From the NCBI RefSeq assembly GCF_000622225.1, contig NZ_JHWD01000002.1:1-64000 (forward strand): a stretch of DNA of 64,000 nt, given 5' to 3'. The DNA comes from Roseomonas mucosa ATCC BAA-692 (GTDB taxonomy: Bacteria; Pseudomonadota; Alphaproteobacteria; Acetobacterales; Acetobacteraceae). The notes below the pieces were generated by a model. That model did no database searches and was not told the DNA's origin. It worked only from the letters and a program-made list of their open reading frames with translations. This document shows, in pieces, positions 1-7,137 of this stretch. The position numbers and the translations under genes are program-made. Within the stretch, counting starts at the first letter, position 1. Every line of letters starts with the position of its first letter.

Positions 1-218
1 CCATGGGCGTGCTGAAGGTACATCAGCCCGGCGACCAGGCGAGGATGGGTGGCCGGCCGTCCCTCAGCGGCGGGGAAGAAGCCGGCCCATTCCCGCTCGA
101 ACCAGGACCAGTCGATCAGCGCCGCCAGCCGCACCAGTTCGTGCCGCCCGTCGATCATGTCGACCAGCCGCGGCCGCAGCAGATCAGCCTGTTCCGGCGG
201 GCGCGGGCGGTGCTTCAT
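1..218 (-). CDS. IS5 family transposase, N-terminal fragment (runs off left edge)
   Basis: The visible 72 residues begin MKHRPRPPEQADLL and contain LIDWSWFEREWAGFF followed by GRPATHPRLVAGLMYL. This is the N-terminal DUF772-type segment typical of IS5-group transposases. The DDE catalytic core lies outside the window. The ATG at 218 is chosen because the protein then starts like its relatives; a GTG two codons upstream is an alternative. The gene sits inside the IS that truncates the capsid gene to its right. Whether the full transposase is intact cannot be judged here. Confidence 0.8.
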   Translation of the reverse strand, partial: MKHRPRPPEQADLLRPRLVDMIDGRHELVRLAALIDWSWFEREWAGFFPAAEGRPATHPRLVAGLMYLQHAH

Positions 219-333
219 GCCCACCAGAATCGCAGCGTTTGTCGTCGAAAACAATCGCACTCTGCAAATTCAGAGCGCCCGATCCAGCAAACATTTCAGA
301 TAAATCAGTGAACTATGAGATGTTCAAGACCGA
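1..333 (-). mobile_element. IS5-family insertion sequence, right part only
   Basis: This is the 5' part of an insertion sequence that continues beyond the left edge. It carries the first 72 codons of an IS5-type transposase, read leftwards, plus about 115 bp of upstream sequence. The right boundary is inferred near position 333: the phage capsid reading frame to the right stops matching its family just there, and the four bases 334-337 (CTAA) fit the YTAR target that IS5 elements duplicate. The left end and terminal inverted repeat cannot be seen, so the exact boundary is an inference. Confidence 0.65.
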
Positions 334-1001
334 CTAACGACCATGCCGCGATAAGTCGGAATGGGCTTGCCCATGCTCGGCACGGTCACGAACTCGATAT
401 TATCGTTCTTGAGCGCGCGAGTATAAACACGGCTATGCATGAAGATGGCCGAAAGGCTGTCCATCGCATCGCCAAGCGTCGCAGCGGCATCAATCACCGC
501 CGAAGCATTGAAGTTCGCCGCCTCGGCAGTCATGGCCGAAATATCAACGATCATGTCCGACGCATCATTGTTCAGGTTATCCGCAAGGATGCCCTGTAGC
601 GTCGCCACAACCCGCCGCTGTAGCTGCCGCGACCAATAATCCGTCACCCGGCCCTTTAGCGCGGCCAGCGGATCGCTTCCGGCAAGCTCACCGGCAAACT
701 GCATCGAAGACCAAGACTGATGCAGGAAAGACTTGCGAACACGCTGCTTGAACGCCGTGATCTTCTGCGGAGTAGAGAAAACTTCCGGATCATCGCTCGA
801 ACGATCCGCTTCCGCGTTGCCAAGATCATTCCAAGCGGGAACATTGAAAGTCTCGCCACCGCGCTTTAGCTGCGCGTCAATGGCAGAGTTACGAACGATG
901 GCACCGGAGCTAAGAAGCGCCGTCTTTTCCATCGTGTTCTGAACAGTGTAGGAAGTGAAGGTTTCCGGGACGACAACGTCCGAAAGGCGCGTAACGGCCA
1001 T
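324..1001 (-). pseudogene. phage major capsid (coat) protein, 3'-truncated by the IS
   Basis: The 225-residue frame begins MAVTRLSDVVVPETFTSYTV. It has the features of tailed-phage coat proteins of the Gp13-like group: a start naming a regular strand (VVVPETF), a central RGGETFNVPAWNDL stretch and a helical QLQRRVVATLQGILADN segment. Such coat proteins normally run past 300 residues; here the C-terminal part is missing. The last phage-like residues are PTYRGMVV near position 340, after which a few IS-encoded residues lead to a stop. It is therefore a dead capsid gene. No portal, terminase or tail gene lies in the window, so only a prophage or satellite remnant can be claimed. Confidence 0.7.
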
Positions 1002-1369
1002 AATGAATTTCCGATCAATGGATTTGGATTGATCGGGCTAAATCGTCACAAACGATTTCGTGCCAGGATCGCTACTGCGATCAGGATCAAGGTTGGAACT
1101 AGCGTCGCTACTGCTTCGCGATTTCCAACCTCACGGCCCCAATCATGGCGGCGGTTCGAGGCCAGGGCAAGGGCTTATCGAGGCGGCAGCAGGGGGCGTT
1201 GCCCCCTGGATGGGTTGGCTTGGGCCGAGCCTCTAGGCTTGGCGTAGGCGGCTTTTCGAGGGTTTGGGCTATAGGGGTAGCGGACGGGTGCCTAGAGGCC
1301 AAAACTGGCGCAGGGAATTGGCGGATTTCGGGGTGCATGATATTCGTTTTAATCCAGTAAGATCGTAAT
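1002..1369. other. gene-free stretch inside the integrated element
   Basis: No convincing reading frame is seen between the capsid remnant and the DUF4238 gene. The only structure is a perfect 7-bp hairpin at 1191-1207 (AGGGGGC, loop GTT, GCCCCCT). It has no following T-run on either strand, so it is not a standard intrinsic terminator. Confidence 0.5.
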
Positions 1370-2344
1370 TTAGCTTTTTTCCGCATCATTTCTAAACCTT
1401 CGTAAGTTTTGAAGGATGTCTTGTCCATCTAGCTTGCCTTCGTCCAAATCAAACAAATAATCGAATTCATTGGAAGTCGTATAAATTTGTTTGTCAGCAC
1501 GAGAAATCACTTTTCCGTTTACAGCGGCAACGTAAGTGCTACCTACATTCACAACTTTGTCCTTCACATCGAACCCACCTAACAATGCAATTCGAGGTGA
1601 AATTGGAAATACAACTTCCGTATTCTGCGATGCGTATCCGGGCGGCCTAATGCCTCCTACATACCTTCCATCTGACCAATTCAAAACTACCGGATGATCT
1701 GATGTAATGAAATTTCCAGCCTCCTGTTTTGCGACGAGAACCCACCAATTTCGTGCGTGGATGTAGGGGGCCGTCGCCATATACGTATCCAACTCCAAAC
1801 GAACACTATCGGTGCTCGTCATTTTCAATTCAAATGAACCGTTATTAATACCGGCAAGAAAACTCTGATAAGTAGGATAGTTCTTTTTCTTAAGACTAGA
1901 TCCCCCTATTATTTTTTCCAATATACCCCAATAACTCCCCTCATCCCTTACACTCATGCGAAGAATTTTGTCTAAAAGCTCATTTTGGAATTCGTTCATC
2001 ATTCGCCGCCCGCGAGGGTTTTTAACGGCCAACACCGAAATGAAATCCAGAATTGTGACCTTATCACTGTTTGTATTTATAGCCTTGTCTTTTAATATTC
2101 TCTCTAATGCTTCACTGACTTTCTGCTCGAAAGACGAAAAATCGTTCTCAAAACTATCTGACCTCATTCCAGGCAAATCAATTGAATTAAAGTCACGTTC
2201 TACAGCTATATTCTTGGGATGAGAGGAAAATTTTTGCCTGCGAGCCAAATCAATTACCGTTATCTTGGGCTTACGTCTATTGGTTGCAAAATTTTTCAAA
2301 TAGCATTGTGGAACGTAGTGATGATTTCTTGATATCGGTCGCAC
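1370..2344 (-). CDS. DUF4238 domain protein, AT-rich and probably imported
   Basis: The 324-residue protein opens with NHHYVPQCYLKNFA, the hallmark N-terminal motif of DUF4238 (HHYVPxxYLxxF). It continues with a soluble alpha/beta domain containing NFITSDHPVV, also characteristic of that family. The family's biochemical function is not established; members occur sporadically, often on mobile DNA. No signal peptide or membrane segment is visible. Codon use is far more AT-rich than the backbone, with many AAA, AAT and TTT codons, so recent transfer is likely. It reads towards the capsid remnant, and the repeat-rich DNA at 2345-3007 lies upstream and may carry its promoter. Function is unknown; a cargo or defence role would be speculation. 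Confidence 0.75.
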   Translation of the reverse strand: MRPISRNHHYVPQCYLKNFATNRRKPKITVIDLARRQKFSSHPKNIAVERDFNSIDLPGMRSDSFENDFSSFEQKVSEALERILKDKAINTNSDKVTILDFISVLAVKNPRGRRMMNEFQNELLDKILRMSVRDEGSYWGILEKIIGGSSLKKKNYPTYQSFLAGINNGSFELKMTSTDSVRLELDTYMATAPYIHARNWWVLVAKQEAGNFITSDHPVVLNWSDGRYVGGIRPPGYASQNTEVVFPISPRIALLGGFDVKDKVVNVGSTYVAAVNGKVISRADKQIYTTSNEFDYLFDLDEGKLDGQDILQNLRRFRNDAEKS

Positions 2345-2450
2345 AAGGTTAATCCTAAATCGCTAACATCGTGGAGCTTATACACCACAGGTTTTGTCTT
2401 AGCGTATGCCTGCGCTCATGCTCACCCATCCCCAGAGACAACCAACGCCC

Positions 2451-2616
2451 TGTCACTCAATCCCCCCTACTATATAGGGGGGATTTGAGTGACAGAGGGT
2501 GCGTCACTGAGAGACGAAGACAGAGACAGGGAGTGACATATACAGCAAAATTGGCCGAAATCTGCCGAATTTCGAGTGACAAAGACGAGTGACAGGTAGA
2601 GACAGGGGCTGTCACT
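2451..2616. repeat. array of seven AGTGACA/TGTCACT motifs around a large palindrome
   Basis: Within 166 bp the 7-mer TGTCACT or its complement AGTGACA (or a 6-base core) occurs seven times in both orientations, near 2451, 2487, 2503, 2531, 2574, 2587 and 2610. The first two copies form the arms of a near-perfect inverted repeat at 2451-2494: TGTCACTCAATCCCCCCTA faces its complement with a single extra T, separated by a short AT core. Such clustering resembles replication iterons or a multi-site operator. It lies just upstream of the leftward DUF4238 gene. The motif counts are direct observation; the role is inference. Confidence 0.75.
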
Positions 2617-3007
2617 TGAGGCGAACTTCAGGGCTGATTTCGCGTCTCTTAGAGACGGAGAGACGGCGGCTATCCCAGGGCGCTTGAAGCTTCGGAAAAG
2701 GCTCGCGACGCCCCTGCACCCTCAAGCTAAAAAGAATGTATGCGAACTATTTGAATGCTGATGATTAGTATCGTACCTATTTTCTCGCACGCTTAGGTTG
2801 AGGGATTGCAACCAAACCGGGTGGCAACGCCACCCGCTGCCGCCCTAACCTAAGCCCATTTTTCGAAGAGTTGGACGGCTGCCGCGAACTGCTATCGCGC
2901 TAACTACCAGTCCGAATTATCGCTAACGATCCCCTCGCTGGCGCTACCTATCTGTTACCTAGGGAGGTAGCTGCTACCTGGGATCAACCGCTAAGTTATT
3001 GAAATCG
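2617..3007. other. gene-free DNA between repeat array and tRNA-Val, with hairpins
   Basis: No coding frame is supported here. A perfect 7-bp hairpin lies at 2819-2835 (GGGTGGC, AAC, GCCACCC). A second cluster at 2944-2979 holds four copies of CTACCT-like words, the last two forming a perfect palindrome AGGTAGC-T-GCTACCT at 2965-2979, only about 30 bp from the encoded CCA end of tRNA-Val. The location suggests the end of an integrated element, possibly recombinase arm sites. No integrase is in the window, so this remains inference. Confidence 0.5.
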
Positions 3008-3082
3008 TGGTGGGCGCGACAGGGATTGAACCTGTGACCTTCCCCGTGTCAGGGGGACGCTCTCCCGCTGAGCTACGCGCCC
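3008..3082 (-). tRNA. tRNA-Val (anticodon GAC)
   Basis: Read on the minus strand, the gene starts GGGCGCG and ends CGCGCCC-A-CCA, forming a perfect 7-bp acceptor stem with discriminator A and an encoded CCA. The D-arm (TAGCTCAGCGGGAGAGC), the anticodon loop CTGACAC giving GAC, and the T-arm GGTTCAATCCC are all present. The element at 1-3007 lies directly against the 3' end, the usual target of tyrosine integrases. Confidence 0.97.
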
Positions 3083-3174
3083 GCTCGCGGTGTGGCGCCC
3101 CTGTATCGCGGCCCGATGGGTTTAGCAAGATGCCGCGCGTGACGTTCCGCATCGCGGCATGTAAGAAAGTCAGG

Positions 3175-4050
3175 ATGGATCTGCCGCCGCCTGAGAATGT
3201 CGCGCCGCTGACCGAGCCGCCCTTCATTCTCTCGCGGCCCGGGCACCAGGCCATTCCGCTGGTCTTCGCCTCGCCGCATTCGGGGCGGAGCTATCCGGCC
3301 GACCTGCTGCGCAGCACGCGGCTGGACCCGCTGACGCTGCGGCGGTCCGAGGACAGCTTCGTGGACCAGATCTTCGCGGCGGCCCCGGATTTCGGCGCGC
3401 CGCTCCTCGCCGCCACCTTTCCCCGGGTCTATTGCGACGCGAATCGCGAGCCCTGGGAGCTGGACCCCGGCATGTTCGACGAGCCCCTGCCGGAATGGGT
3501 GAACACGGCCTCCCCCCGGGTCGGGGCCGGGCTGGGCACCATCGCCCGCGTCACCGGCACGGGGGAGAACGTCTATGACCGCCGCCTCCGCTTCACCGAG
3601 GCGATGGACCGGGTGCAGAACCTGTGGGAGCCCTATCACGGCGCCCTGGCCTCGCTGATCGAGGAGACGCGGCACCGCTTCGGCTTCTGCCTGCTGATCG
3701 ACTGCCATTCCATGCCCTCCAGCGTTCCCGCCGCGGGGCGCACGGACATGATCCTGGGCGATGCGCATGGCACCGCCTGCTCTCCCCGCGCGACGCGGGC
3801 GGTGGAGGATGGGCTGCTGTCGCTGGGCTACCGGGTCCGGCGCAACGATCCCTATGCCGGCGGCTATGTGACCCGCCATTATGGCCGGCCGCGCCAGCAC
3901 GTGCATGCGCTGCAGATCGAGATCTCGCGCGGCCTGTACATGGATGAGCGGCGGATCACGCCCCTGCCCGCCATGGAGACGCTGCGGCAGCGGATGACGA
4001 CGCTGCTGCAAAGGCTTTCGGAGACGGACTGGAGCTTCCTGGGCCGCTGA
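3175..4050 (+). CDS. N-formylglutamate amidohydrolase family protein
   Basis: The 291-residue protein belongs to the N-formylglutamate amidohydrolase (HutG/FGase, PF05013) family, which hydrolyses N-formyl-L-glutamate or related N-formyl amino acids to glutamate and formate. Supporting motifs are FASPHSGRSYP (residues 31-41, with His35 as the expected metal ligand), the DANREPWELDP segment, LIDCHSMPS with the second histidine, and HALQIEISRGLYMDE near the C-terminus. The open frame extends upstream through the tRNA, so the start must lie after it. ATG 3175 gives the family's normal N-terminus, and ATG 3130 is an alternative. No hut genes are adjacent, so histidine degradation is not implied. 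Confidence 0.85.
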   Translation: MDLPPPENVAPLTEPPFILSRPGHQAIPLVFASPHSGRSYPADLLRSTRLDPLTLRRSEDSFVDQIFAAAPDFGAPLLAATFPRVYCDANREPWELDPGMFDEPLPEWVNTASPRVGAGLGTIARVTGTGENVYDRRLRFTEAMDRVQNLWEPYHGALASLIEETRHRFGFCLLIDCHSMPSSVPAAGRTDMILGDAHGTACSPRATRAVEDGLLSLGYRVRRNDPYAGGYVTRHYGRPRQHVHALQIEISRGLYMDERRITPLPAMETLRQRMTTLLQRLSETDWSFLGR

Positions 4051-4079
4051 TCCCGGCCGGATCGCGCCGGGCAGCGGGC

Positions 4080-4110
4080 AAAAAGAAAGGCGGTGCCCGA
4101 AAGCACCGCC
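4080..4110 (-). terminator. intrinsic terminator of the small RNA
   Basis: A perfect 8-bp stem (GGCGGTGC/GCACCGCC) with a 6-nt loop is followed on the minus strand by TTTCTTTTT. The T-run is on the minus-strand side, so it terminates leftward transcription. Confidence 0.85.
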
Positions 4111-4169
4111 GAGTTTAGGGAGGAAACGTCCAAGAAAGGCAAACAACCCGGGATCACCGTGTTGCTGCA
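4080..4169 (-). ncRNA. mmgR/suhB-like (alpha-r8) small RNA
   Basis: The minus strand contains an unpaired stretch reading CTTGGACGTTTCCTCCCT. It is followed by a strong terminator hairpin (GGCGGTGC, loop TTTCGG, GCACCGCC at 4089-4110) and a T-rich tail TTTCTTTTT. A CCUCC-bearing single strand just before the terminator is the signature of the alphaproteobacterial mmgR/suhB family (Rfam suhB), Hfq-associated RNAs that bind Shine-Dalgarno-like sequences. mmgR in Sinorhizobium limits polyhydroxybutyrate accumulation. The 5' end is inferred from a promoter with TTGCGA, 17 bp and TAGCTT. Family assignment is from memory of the conserved core, so a covariance search is needed. Confidence 0.75.
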
Positions 4170-4175
4170 AGACGA

Positions 4176-4204
4176 AAGCTAGCCTCCCAAACACCTGTTC
4201 GCAA
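4176..4204 (-). promoter_or_regulatory. sigma70-type promoter of the small RNA
   Basis: On the minus strand the -35 TTGCGA (4199-4204) and the -10 TAGCTT (4176-4181) are exactly 17 bp apart. This places transcription start near 4169, about 90 nt before the end of the T-run. There is no minus-strand coding gene between this promoter and the terminator, which supports a free-standing sRNA. Confidence 0.65.
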
Positions 4205-4330
4205 GCGTTTTTGCGCGCCGCAGCATGAATTGTGGTCAGACCAGCCTCCCGCGGCGCACAAGGCAGGATCGTTGACCTATTCCGGCCGCCCGGCGGAGCC
4301 TGGGAATGCTGGCATGGGCCTCGCTTCTGG

Positions 4331-5203
4331 ATGGCCATGCTCCGCTGCCTGACCCTCCTCCTGATCCTTCTCGCCAGCATAGCGGGCGCCAGGGCCCAGA
4401 CCTCCGCCCCATCCCCCTCCACCCTCTGCCGGGCCGCGATCGCCGCGGCAGAGCGGGAATACGGCCTTCCGGCGGGGCTCCTGGCCGCCATCGGGCGGGT
4501 GGAATCGGGGCGGCGGGACCCGGAGACCGGCGAGCGCGGCCCCTGGCCCTGGACGATGAATGCGGAGGGACGCGGCAAGTTCTTCCGCACCAAGGCGGAA
4601 GCGGTTGCCGAGGTGCGGCAGCTTCGGGCCGATGGGATGAGGCTGATCGACGTGGGCTGCATGCAGATCAACCTGCACCACCATCCCAACGCCTTCGCCA
4701 GCCTGGAGGAAGCCTTCGACCCGCTGTCCAATGCCCGCTATGCCGCGCGGTTCCTGAAGGATCTGAATGCCACGCGCGGCGACTGGATGCGCTCGGCGGC
4801 GAACTACCACAGCAACACGCCGGAACGCGCGGCCGCCTATCTCGCGGCGGTGGAGGCGCAACTGCCGGAGGCGCGGCGCGAGGCGGGGCTGGCCCCGAGC
4901 TGGAATCCGGGCTGGAATCCGGCGGGGCGGGCGCCCGGCGGCGCGGCGACGCGCCTCACGATGGGCCAGCCGGTGGGGGGCCACCCGGTGGGGGGCCAGC
5001 CGGTGGGGCGCGGGCTACCCTTCGGCGGCGTGCCCTATGCCGGGGCGCCGGCGGTGGTGAACCGCATGCCCGTCGCCGGGGCGGCGCTGGGCGGCATGGC
5101 AGGCGGGACTCCGGGCGGAACTTCCAGCGGCCGCGGGCTGGCGGCCTACCGCGCCGTCCCGATCCCGCTGGCCACCCGCACGCCTGTGGCGGGCCGGGGC
5201 TGA
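4331..5203 (+). CDS. secreted lytic transglycosylase-like (SLT-fold) protein
   Basis: This 290-residue protein has a signal peptide (residues 1-22, ending GARA before QTS) and an SLT domain. Glu58 in AIGRVESG fits the catalytic acid, GCMQINLHHHP is the conserved second motif, and NYHSNTPERAAAYL is the third. Enzymes of this fold cleave the glycan strand of peptidoglycan in the periplasm. ATG 4331 is chosen because it gives a compact signal peptide; upstream in-frame starts would add a hydrophilic extension. The C-terminal third is Pro/Gly/Ala rich, including three copies of a 5-residue G(Q/H)PVG unit. It is not beside conjugation or flagellar genes, so its specific role is open. Confidence 0.8.
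   Translation: MAMLRCLTLLLILLASIAGARAQTSAPSPSTLCRAAIAAAEREYGLPAGLLAAIGRVESGRRDPETGERGPWPWTMNAEGRGKFFRTKAEAVAEVRQLRADGMRLIDVGCMQINLHHHPNAFASLEEAFDPLSNARYAARFLKDLNATRGDWMRSAANYHSNTPERAAAYLAAVEAQLPEARREAGLAPSWNPGWNPAGRAPGGAATRLTMGQPVGGHPVGGQPVGRGLPFGGVPYAGAPAVVNRMPVAGAALGGMAGGTPGGTSSGRGLAAYRAVPIPLATRTPVAGRG
4964..5008 (+). repeat. three 15-bp tandem repeats inside the transglycosylase gene
   Basis: Three consecutive 15-bp units, GGCCAGCCGGTGGGG with small changes, encode GQPVG, GHPVG and GQPVG. The in-frame length keeps the reading frame, so copy number could vary without harm to the protein. Confidence 0.8.
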
Positions 5204-5212
5204 GCCCGCCCA

Positions 5213-5234
5213 GGCACCGGCACCGGCACCGGCA
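5213..5234. repeat. GGCACC hexamer tandem repeat between convergent genes
   Basis: The 30-bp gap between the two convergent stop codons consists largely of about three and a half copies of the hexamer GGCACC. It is too short and too simple to be a terminator hairpin. Confidence 0.6.
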
Positions 5235-6200
5235 TCAGACCACGAGGTCGAGCGGCGCCACCGGCTCGCCATGCTCGACGCTGGCGATGTTGCGGTACAT
5301 GCGGGTGACGGTGGCGGCGAAGTTGTCGCGTGCGGCGGCGCCGATATGCGGCGTGACGATCACGTTCTCCATGTGCAGCAGCGGATGGTCCGCCGGCACC
5401 GGCTCGGTCTCGAAGACATCGACGCAGGCGGCCTGGATCTCGCCGGCGCGCAGGGCTTCGACCAGATCGGATTCCACCACCACGCCGCCGCGGGCGACGT
5501 TGACCAGCACGGCGGTCTTCTTCATCGCCCGGAACTGCGGCGCGGCGAAGAGGCCGCGCGTCTGCGGCGTCAGCGCACAGTGCAGCGAGATGACGTCGGA
5601 TTCCGCGAGCAGCGTCTCGAGGGGCACGTGCTCCACGCCGAGCTCCGCCTCCTCCGCCGGATCGAGCCGGTTCGGCTTGCTGTACAGGACGCGGCAGGAG
5701 AAGCCGCGCAGGAGCCGCGCCAGGCTCTTGCCGATATAGCCCAGCCCGACGATGCCGACGGTCTTGCCGCTGAGCATGAAGCAGTGCTGCCCGACGGCGC
5801 CCTTGAGCCATTCGCCGCGCTCCAGCCCCTTGTGCCCCGGCAGGATGCCGCGCGCCGTGGCCATCATCATCGCCAGCGCCGTCTCGGCCACCGGCACGGC
5901 GTTGCTGCCGGTGGTGCGCATGATGCGGATGCCCAGCTCGCGCGCCGTACCGAGGTCGAAGTTGTCGATGCCGACACCCCATTTGTGGACGCCCCGGAGC
6001 TGCTTCGCGCCGCGCATCATCGCGCCGGTCACCGGCACGTCGCCGGAGATGGCGTAGTCGGCCTCGGCGATCGCGGCGGCCTGGGTGGCCTCGTCCCGCG
6101 CGGTGGTGGTGAAGATCGAGAAGCCGGGCGGCAGGAGCCCGTTCAGCGCCTCCATGCGCTGCGGGCTCAGAGGGTCGAGGAAAACGATTCGGGCGACCAT
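5235..6200 (-). CDS. D-2-hydroxyacid dehydrogenase
   Basis: The 321-residue protein has the two-domain fold of NAD(P)-dependent D-2-hydroxyacid dehydrogenases, which interconvert 2-oxoacids and D-2-hydroxyacids. The Rossmann motif GLGYIG is at residues 152-157. The catalytic Arg is in NVARGGVVVESDL, the Glu in DVFETEPVP, and the His in VIVTPHIGAAA. The segment HKWGVGIDNFD corresponds to the substrate-loop glycines. The specific substrate cannot be read from the sequence. It converges on the transglycosylase gene, with a short GGCACC tandem repeat between the two stop codons. Confidence 0.88.
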   Translation of the reverse strand: MVARIVFLDPLSPQRMEALNGLLPPGFSIFTTTARDEATQAAAIAEADYAISGDVPVTGAMMRGAKQLRGVHKWGVGIDNFDLGTARELGIRIMRTTGSNAVPVAETALAMMMATARGILPGHKGLERGEWLKGAVGQHCFMLSGKTVGIVGLGYIGKSLARLLRGFSCRVLYSKPNRLDPAEEAELGVEHVPLETLLAESDVISLHCALTPQTRGLFAAPQFRAMKKTAVLVNVARGGVVVESDLVEALRAGEIQAACVDVFETEPVPADHPLLHMENVIVTPHIGAAARDNFAATVTRMYRNIASVEHGEPVAPLDLVV

Positions 6201-6274
6201 CGGCAAGGCTCCTGCTCGGGCGGGGATGCCGGCATTATGCGGCACATCGCCACAGCCGCCAGGGCTCCGCCGGG

Positions 6275-6970
6275 TCAGCCGCGCCCGGGCCCGTGCAGTG
6301 CGCGCACCATCTCCACCGCGAAGCGCGCGATGTTGCGGCGGAGCTCCTCCTCTTCCTTGGGCTTCGGCTCGGTGATCAGGTGCAGCTTCAGCATGCGGCC
6401 GGCCACGCCGCTCATGCACAGGGTCTGCTCCTGCGGCTTCTTGCCGGCCATCAGGTCGAAGGCCTCGCAGGAGATCACGGGCGTGCCGCCTCCCACGCCC
6501 AGATCGGCATGGCGCTGGGCCAGCAGCCGGACGCCACCCTCGCCGCGCTGCAACTCGGTGCGCAGATAGGCGGCCTCGCTGGCCAGTTCCGCCGCCAGCA
6601 CGGCGGAGAAGGGCCCGTCCGGCACCGTTTCCGTGGGCTTGCCGTAGAGATAGACGGTGGCGCGGCCGGAAGGCCCCGCATAGCGGGCGATCAGCCCTTC
6701 CACCCCTTCCGGACTGGGGGAAGGCTGTTCCACCTCCTTGCGGCGGAAGCCGCCCGCCTCGCCCGGCAGCGCGTTCCAGAGCGCGGCCAGGGAAGGCTTG
6801 GCAGGCACGGCGGGGGGCCGGGCGGAAGGGTCCGGCGCCCCGGCCGGCGCGGCATCGCCGGGACGGGCCGCGGGCGTATCCGGCGCCGGGGCTGGGGTCG
6901 GGGCCGCCAGGGCGAAAGCCGGGACGGACAGGCAGAGAACCCCCGTCAGCGCCCGCGACCAGCCAAGCAT
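6275..6970 (-). CDS. secreted protein of unknown function
   Basis: From ATG 6970 the protein has 231 residues with a clear signal peptide (about residues 1-22, SVPAFALA before AP). A Pro/Ala-rich linker follows to about residue 60, then a globular part with GFRRKEV, ATVYLYGKP and CEAFDLMAGKK segments. The two cysteines in the mature C-terminal half (VISCEAF, TLCMSG) could form a disulfide. I do not recognise the family. It is probably periplasmic and stands between a hydroxyacid dehydrogenase and a DJ-1 gene, all on the minus strand but with wide gaps, so no operon is implied. Confidence 0.65.
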   Translation of the reverse strand: MLGWSRALTGVLCLSVPAFALAAPTPAPAPDTPAARPGDAAPAGAPDPSARPPAVPAKPSLAALWNALPGEAGGFRRKEVEQPSPSPEGVEGLIARYAGPSGRATVYLYGKPTETVPDGPFSAVLAAELASEAAYLRTELQRGEGGVRLLAQRHADLGVGGGTPVISCEAFDLMAGKKPQEQTLCMSGVAGRMLKLHLITEPKPKEEEELRRNIARFAVEMVRALHGPGRG

Positions 6971-7137
6971 GGAAACCTCCGTTACCCTTGTCATCGGGCG
7001 CGGAGGTCGCATGAGGAGTGGAACAGCACAACCGGCTGCCGGGTGTCGTGCTGTAACAGGGTCTCCCCTGTCCTGGCCCGGGGCGCGGTCGCCCTGCGCG
7101 CCATTTCGGCTGGCGAGGGCCGTCCGGCCAGCGGGTC

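Noticed and set aside
1191-1207. GC hairpin as an intrinsic terminator
   Set aside because: No T-run follows on either strand, and no gene ends next to it.
2451-2616. Repeat array as a CRISPR
   Set aside because: The repeats are only 6-8 bp, in both orientations and irregularly spaced, with no cas genes.
3007-3174. N-terminal extension of the N-formylglutamate amidohydrolase frame
   Set aside because: It reads through tRNA-Val and has no family similarity; the gene is started after the tRNA.
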